Assembly: GCA_028551475.1 (NCBI GenBank)
Contig: CM052354.1
Location: 27,551,258 to 27,615,257, forward strand
Source: Casuarina equisetifolia
Taxonomy: Eukaryota; Streptophyta; Magnoliopsida; Fagales; Casuarinaceae
Direction of reading: 5' to 3'
DNA length: 64,000 nucleotides
In this document: piece by piece, positions 57,345 through 64,000 of the stretch
Layout: each line of letters opens with the position of its first letter
Position numbering within the stretch: the first letter of the stretch is position 1
Position numbers and translations under genes: made by a program
The notes under the pieces: generated by a model
What the model was told of the DNA's origin: nothing
Database searches by the model: none
What the model saw: only the letters and a program-made list of their open reading frames with translations

Positions 57345-60105
57345 AATGTATCAATATCAAAATAAAAATTCCCAAAATATGAGGACTCTAACAACCAATT
57401 ACCCGATGTATATAGAAATAATCATCCATCTAATCATGGAAATAATCAACAAAACAACTAAGGAAAGAATCAATCAATCTCAAATAAGCAACCATATTTA
57501 TACCATGTACAATGATTGTATACATACAAGGAGAAAAATTAAAGAAATCAATAAATGCAAATTTCACATGGTAATGTTTTCATCCATATTGATTTTCATC
57601 AAAAAGCACATCTTCTATATTATAATAAGAATCTTTCTGAATGTTAATGCTTCCATTTGAAGGTAATTTCTATAATAGAGTAAAAATACTCCCAAGTATT
57701 TCAGGTTTCTAGCTGTATTCATAAGAGTTACAGCGGGGATTAAATGACCGCAGAGAGTAATGAGGGCTTTAAAAGGATGCGCACGTGTATTTTTCCTGCA
57801 ATCATTTGCTTACTCATGTTAATATTAAAATTGCTAATGTAAACAGTTTTTATTTTCGTTGATATTCAGGATTACTAGGGGCTGAGACAGATGAAATGAC
57901 CCCTAAAAATACATTTCTTCTTCAGCAAAAAAAGACTTGTCTTCCAAACATGCAAAGCGCCTAATCCCAATTACTGTTCCCTTTTAGGAAAGAACGTCAA
58001 AATATAAAGTTGAGTTTCCTAAAGGGCACCCCAAACAAGACAGAAATACTTGTGTGGTGGAAATGGCTTTCTCCTCACGTTCATGTAGAATGTCACGGAA
58101 TTCTGTGACAGCACAATTTGACCCAAAAGTAAGTGCAGCTTTCACCTGGGCCAGTTTGGCCCGATTGTCAATATCAAGGACCCCATTCAAAAGTTCAATT
58201 TTAAAAGTTTAATAGACCAAAATAGTACAAACAAATTTTTTCTTACATGTAAATGTCTTAATTACATTCACATATTACAACGTTCTGATTCAAAATTTGA
58301 TGCCAACATTGGCATCTGCAACTCAAAACAATAACTTCAAAGTTTCATGTCTCCACCTGCTTTACCTTTTTACACTACCCAAGGTTAATGTCTAAAAGCT
58401 TTACAAAATAAATGACTACACTCAATTGTGGAAGGATAAGTTATGTCAGCCACGACATCAACACCTTGGGCCCGTTCATGCCAAAACACAGATGGGGAAC
58501 AACCACGTTATGTACTGTGATGACTTTTTTAGGTGAAAACTAAGAGAAAAAGACCATCAGATGCTGGCGTTAGTGTTTCCAACATTCGGGTTTGCTGTCA
58601 CGCAGCCCTTTTATAACATCATTTGCATCCTACAGGGAAAGTAAGGTTGTTAACAATCATAGTAATACCACAAGCAAGCAAAAGGTGAGCCAGCAGTCGC
58701 TTAAGGTGGAGAAAATAAGGAGTGGTTTGGGAAGCATCGAACCTGAAGCTTCTTTTTCAACATTTTCTCTTCATTCTCTCTTCGATCCCTCTCCTCCGCA
58801 AATATGTCAATTAGACTTTCTTGTTCCTTGTTCAATTCTTCAATCTTTTTATTGGCCACTTGGAGCTAATCAATAGCATAGATTCTTTAAGTTAAAAATT
58901 ATGCTTAAACAATGATTACATAGCAGCCCTAATCCTTCTACTGATATGACCTATAGATTCTGTAGTTATAATCATACAAACTTCAACAATTATTTCTCAA
59001 ACACTTACTTTAGTTTTTAATTTCATCATTTGTTTCTAGACATTACCAATAGAAGCAACAACAATATATTATGAATAAAGTTAAATGCTTATTATATGAG
59101 GCCCAAAAAACCCAGGCTACCCAGGTTAAATCAAACTAGTTGCATGAATTAACAGAAGGAAAAAAGAATAATCTAAAACCAGTTAAGTTTTTTTTGGGCA
59201 AAACTTATAGAACTAAAAACTAATCCCAATTGAATGAACATGTACTAGGAAAAAAATATTAATATCTAAAACAAACAAAGAGAAATCATCAATTGAAAGG
59301 TGTTTCCATCTTACGGCATGACACCGGAGATAGGTAGTAAAGGTACATACCTGAGTTTCAAGAGATTTATATCTATCTCTTTCAGATTGTAAATCACGTA
59401 GCAATTCACCTAAAAGCTCTCCCTCTCTTTTCTCTAATCTAGATAAAATAAAAATAAAATAAAAACAAAAGAGATTGAATAATGAGAAAGCCAGCAGCAC
59501 CACAGTAAACATCTACTGGACTCATGTTTCAAAGAAGACAGAACAAGAACCTTTTCCTCAACTCTTGATTCTCTTCTTTCAGCTGCTCAATTATATGTAA
59601 GTTAGAGTCTGAAAGTGAATGCATACTACAATAAACATCACCTCCCTGCCACTTCAAAAAAGCCAATAATGAGGCTAGACTCGGTGGACAAATAATAATT
59701 CATTTAAGGAGCAATGCCAAGCACTATTCACAATCAGTTATGATGAGAAATTGAGTATGGGTCTTAAATAAGTCTAAGCTCAATGCTGAATATTAACCAA
59801 TAAGACTATCCATTTTGTGAGTTCAGGAATTACTAATTAACCTATATGGAAGGCAAGCAATTAGAGGAATCAACCCAAAGCTATTATACTGTCCACTCAA
59901 AACAAAGAGATACTAGATTCTATTCATCTAAAAGAGATACTGCAGCTTTTTCAACTTCCACATAGCACTACCAAATCGTAATCTATTTTAAGGCCCTCCC
60001 TTTGAAGTAAAAGTGGTTCATTTAACTAAAATCTCTTCAAGGACTCTTTGTTTGGATGTCAAATATGAATCAATCTTAACAAAATGGGAAGTAGGCAATT
60101 GTAAA
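57345..60105 (-). repeat. Parent copy of the MORC 3' duplication
   Basis: Contains the intact MORC exons 9-12, their introns and 3' flank; partner is 51290-57240. The two copies are in direct orientation and almost adjacent, about 100 bp apart. Confidence 0.8.
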
Positions 60106-63100
60106 CAATAGTATGTTCTGCCTTGGAGGGTTTTGTAAATATCTCATATAGAAAAAAAATTTCCCTGTTAATACCTTCTTCAACAAAACAAGCCAACACA
60201 AAAAAAAAGAACAATGGTTAGAAAATTACCTTTGACGTTGATTGTGACGGTTGACAAATTGTTTCACCTAATGCACAACTTTTTTGTGATGCAATATCAC
60301 CCACGCATGAAGATGGCCTTGTGATGCTCAAGCCATTTTTGGCAAAAGATTTCAAAGCATGGGTTGTATTATTCTCACCACCATTTGCTTGTTTCTCATG
60401 TAGGCCTATATGCATGTCCTCATCACTAAAATGTTCTGAATAAGCTGGTGATGATTTAGAAGATATCCCTTTTTCTCCAGACTTGGTCTTTGTTTTACTT
60501 TTCCCACTACTTGAAAACTTTGCATTCCCATATCCCGAAAATCTTTCTGCTTCTTTTCCTCCATGCATCTGGTTCAACCTAGGGGAGTATTTTGGTAATA
60601 CTGAACACGGGGTCTTGCTCTTTGAGGCAAAGGACTTCTTTGATTGAGATGTTGGGGTCATGTAATCAGGAGAAGTTTCTGCAAGACCAGAAATATTTGC
60701 AATAGATGACAAGGTAATCCACCAGAAAATACATAAAATTCAGTTAAGAACTGAAGTAATAACCATACTTGGTACATGGGCTAATAAAAAGAATAAATGA
60801 AAATTGGATAAATACCTCTATCTGCAGCTTCACACGAGAGTTTCTTACTGCGCCTTGGAGCATAACCAATTTTGTGACAGTTAGAGTTCCTAATTAGAAT
60901 CAGAGTACCCATTGGGAAGGATCAGAGGAAATCTGCTTGAGAGTAGAAATTGATAATATTATCTTGAGAGGTGAAAATAACAAACCAGTAATTTTTTTGC
61001 ATTTGAAGTAATCGTGCCTCAAGTCTTGCAAGAACTGTTGTACGCTCAAATCCCTGCTTATCATGAGCTGGTTCAACAAAATTAGCTTCCAACACACCTG
61101 AAAGCAGAAATGACGTTCATCTGAAGTGACCTCAAGTCAACTTACTTAGCAAAGATCAAAAACTTTGATACAAAGCAATACCTATAACTCCACGACCATC
61201 ACTTCCTGCTGCATTCCAAAGTCTCCAGAACGGCTGACAAACAAGAAAAACTTATTTAAGAACAAATCAAAACATTTTCCTGCTTTTGCATTTTGAACAC
61301 CAATACATATCACAACAAATCCAAACATGTTCCTCATTTTGTTTATTGAACACTGAATACAAAGATCAAAATGTAATTTAAAGCATACAATACCTTGATA
61401 AGCCGATTCTTGTGATAAACATTAAAGCCTTGAACATCAATATGATGTTCTGCATCCTTGACAAAGCCAATAGTTACAACAGCAACCATCTGAGGTCAAT
61501 AGTTGCACATCATGAGAATTAATAGAGCAAAGCAAACAAAAGTGTCAATTCAAAATCATTAATTTTAAGCAGTACATTCAGATTCTTAGAGACACCATCA
61601 CCAACAGGCTGTGGCCGGTATGTAGCCTCCTGAGACAGCATCATGTCATTCACTATATTGTGGTGTTCAACATCTTTACTGCGAAGAATAATTCGAAACC
61701 CTGGAGGAAGCCTTAGATAAAGGATCGATGCATAACTCTAGCCATTGAAATGACACAATAATTAAAATTAGCTAACAGAAAAAGCTAAGGAAATAATAAA
61801 AAATGGAAGGCAGGAAAGAGAGAGAAGAAAGAAAGTACTAGATGTTCAAGTTAGCCACAGTCTATTCATAAAATCTTTTTTCTTTCTTTTTCCCTTCATG
61901 TATTCTTCCAGATTGTCTTTTTGGAATAAGAATGATGAGTTGTATTTGTCCTTAAAAAGAGAAACAAGTTCCACAATAACCTTCACAAGACATCAATCTT
62001 AACCCAATTTTTCATTTCTCTTCTTAAATAAGTATGACGCACTTTGCATTTCACCTATTACCCTTTTAAAAAGTTGTACAGTACTCTTATTTCTCCTCAA
62101 ATCTGTTTTTCTTTTTAAACCATGGGTGCTCTAGTAATAAGTCATATTCCAATAAGTATAGTAAAAGATATACCTATTACATTAGCAGAGAATTACAATT
62201 CAGCAATTAGAATTTATACATTTCTTTTGTCACTTTCAAGCTTATCATTCTCCAACCTCTTTTAGATAATATTATATTTCTCCTAATACAGATAGTACTA
62301 CATGTGACAGCTTTGTAGGCATAACCTAAACAAAGGCCAAAACAGCAATTAGGGTACAATGAAATGAATGTGCAAATAGCTATAATAAACCTCTGTCAAG
62401 GCTACAATCAATATAGAGAATTGATGTTTTCATTAGGAAGACTATCATTACCCTTAACGAATGTCGATATGTCAGGAAATGCTTGGAGTTAGGGTACTCT
62501 TTTGCCATTTGTATATGCTTCTCATCTCGGTTGACACCTCTGATTTGAATGTCCTGTTAGATGAGTTGCAACATAACATTACAAGGACCCGTATGGCAAA
62601 CAACACAATAATGACAAGGGAGAAAATTCCACAACCAGATGCAGGACATCAAACACCTACATGAGGATCAGTATCAAAATCAAGTTCCAACAGTCCTTGA
62701 TCATCCTCCCAGAGATTGTAGATAATTATCCGCGTACCATGACTTCTCACTGAGTTAAACTATTAAGAAAAAGAAAAAAGTATCAATCATAGCTAACTGC
62801 AGCGCTGTTTTACAATTTAAAGTTGCACAAATGTGACTTTGCAGAATATTCTAAAAATTTAATGATGTACTACATAATAGTGAGCACAAATAGAGTCCAA
62901 ATCACCAATATGTTACCATGACAGAACCACAAAGCTGCTGCTAATGGTCCAAACCACAATGACTTCCATAATAAAAAGATAGCAACCTACTGTAAACAAT
63001 GAAGTAGAAAACTTACCTCTAACCCACCACCACCCCCTCCCCTCTCTCATTCTCCCCTTTTTTTGAAAAGGAGGAAAAGAAATGCTACCATTATAAATAT

Positions 63101-64000
63101 TTAAATCCCCAGCCACTTGTGACTTCCCTCTTAGCACAATAAAATGCATCAAATGATGCTGGCACACAACTGAGGTACATGTGCATCTTTCACTTGCAAA
63201 GCTCAGCCACTTAAAAGATTGTTTCATTTCACATATAATGATTAAGATGACTTATTAGTAACATATGCTTTGCCCCAGTCACGGAAACTTCATAAATCAC
63301 GAACTGATATTAAATTTAGGCAATTCTTTAGATGTCAAGATGAATAGCACAATCGAGCCTATTTTTGGATGAAAACACAAGAATAAAGCTATTAAAAGTC
63401 ACTCATTCAAACTTCTATTCCTCAGGCTTTTCATTGAATTTTCTTGCTTTCTCTATAGAGATATTCAAGTGCAGCAAATGGGAAGAATGAGAAACCTACA
63501 GGAAAACAGTGAGAAAAATTTGATGTTATACGAAGTTTTTCTATTCCTACTCAAGAAGTAAAAAGAGTCACCTGAGAAAAAAGATCTGCTTCACTGACAA
63601 AGGGAGACCATTGAACTATTGTTTCTATATTTTTGTCCCAATCACCATAAGTAGAACGTATAATCTTCTTCCATTCTTGTCCTCCCCTTTCATAGTCAAG
63701 CTTCATATTTCAATTCGCAAAACAACCATCATCAGTAGTGTAAGAGTAACAAGACTATGTGGTGGTTATGGGAAAGCATATGAATCATATAACAAATGAG
63801 ACAAAGTTATGTCACTCCACCTTGTTGTTCCACATTAGTATCACGTGAACCGTAGTTATATGATTTGCCCAACTATGTAAAAGTCAAAGCAATTGAAAAA
63901 TAAAAAATAAAAACCAATTACCATTGGAACTACAATATCTTCCTTCCCTGTGCCCCTCAAGAATGTATAGGATAATAACCCAATGCTTTGTGTGGGGCTG
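58570..64000 (-). CDS. MORC-family ATPase (plant MORC4/MORC7 type), 3' part
   Basis: Partial at the window edge. Visible exons on the minus strand: 63922 to beyond 64000, 63572-63700, 62661-62759, 62452-62553, 61576-61737, 61394-61489, 61182-61233, 60986-61097, 60816-60889, 60230-60678, 59551-59582, 59351-59438, 58743-58865 and 58570-58629. They give 551 residues ending CWKH. The first visible exon (SIGLLSYTFLRGTGKEDIVV) belongs to the GHKL ATPase domain. VRSHGTRIIIYNLWEDDQG and the following exons through WRLWNAAGSDGRGVIG form the S5-like part. A Ser/Lys-rich linker of 150 residues holds probable nuclear signals (PRRSKK, KSKTKTKSGEK). The tail is a coiled coil (QLKEEN; LEKREGELLGELLRDLQ; NKEQESLIDIFAEERDRRE). 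Plant MORCs act in the nucleus in heterochromatin compaction, transposon silencing and RNA-directed silencing. The 32-bp exon 59551-59582 rests on frame and on the acceptor TTGAGCAG. Confidence 0.9.

Overview
This window is nuclear DNA from a flowering plant, most likely a eudicot and probably a woody or perennial species. The evidence is AT-rich intergenic DNA, GT-AG introns, plant-type gene families (SWEET, MUB, TPD1, NRPD7/NRPE7, plant MORC), a plastid-targeted glutamate-1-semialdehyde aminomutase and a plant nuclear tRNA-Gln. The species cannot be named from sequence alone. All gene models were built by hand from splice signals and reading-frame continuity; exon sums are multiples of three for every complete gene.

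Layout, left to right. (1) 1-5.3 kb: gene-poor, AT-rich repeat DNA with a decayed LINE-type ORF1 piece. (2) 5.4-6.6 kb: TIM8, + strand, small mitochondrial import chaperone. (3) 7.7-9.3 kb: subunit 7 of RNA polymerase IV/V, - strand. (4) 11.5-25.2 kb: three clade III SWEET sugar transporters, all + strand. The first two arose from a segmental duplication whose unit also carried the 5' end of the polymerase subunit gene, leaving an orphan 5' fragment at 13.2-14.5 kb. A tRNA-Gln(UUG) lies in a 3-kb stretch present in only one copy. (5) 27.7-33.6 kb: RluA-type RNA pseudouridine synthase, - strand, 12 exons. (6) 35.0-37.4 kb: MUB membrane-anchored ubiquitin-fold protein, + strand. (7) 38.2-40.7 kb: glutamate-1-semialdehyde 2,1-aminomutase, - strand. 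(8) 43.0-49.1 kb: tandem pair of TPD1-like secreted proteins, - strand, separated by decayed retrotransposon pieces. (9) 58.6 kb to the right edge: 3' two-thirds or so of a MORC-family ATPase, - strand, running off the window.

The most unusual region is 51.3-57.2 kb, downstream of MORC. It is a second, decayed copy of the MORC 3' end. In it, one coiled-coil exon, fused to a piece of the gene's own 3' flank, has been reiterated into a tandem array of about eight units of roughly 320 bp. One unit was later split by about 1 kb of DNA that includes a 585-bp element with terminal inverted repeats, and a 1.19-kb block was then duplicated again. I read it as an exon-derived young satellite next to its source gene. 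The source gene belongs to a gene-silencing family, so an effect on MORC expression is possible but untested.

The genes do not form one pathway. Shared themes are sugar export (SWEETs), tetrapyrrole synthesis (GSA), anther cell-fate signalling (TPD1) and RNA-directed silencing (Pol IV/V subunit 7 and MORC); their co-location is probably chance.
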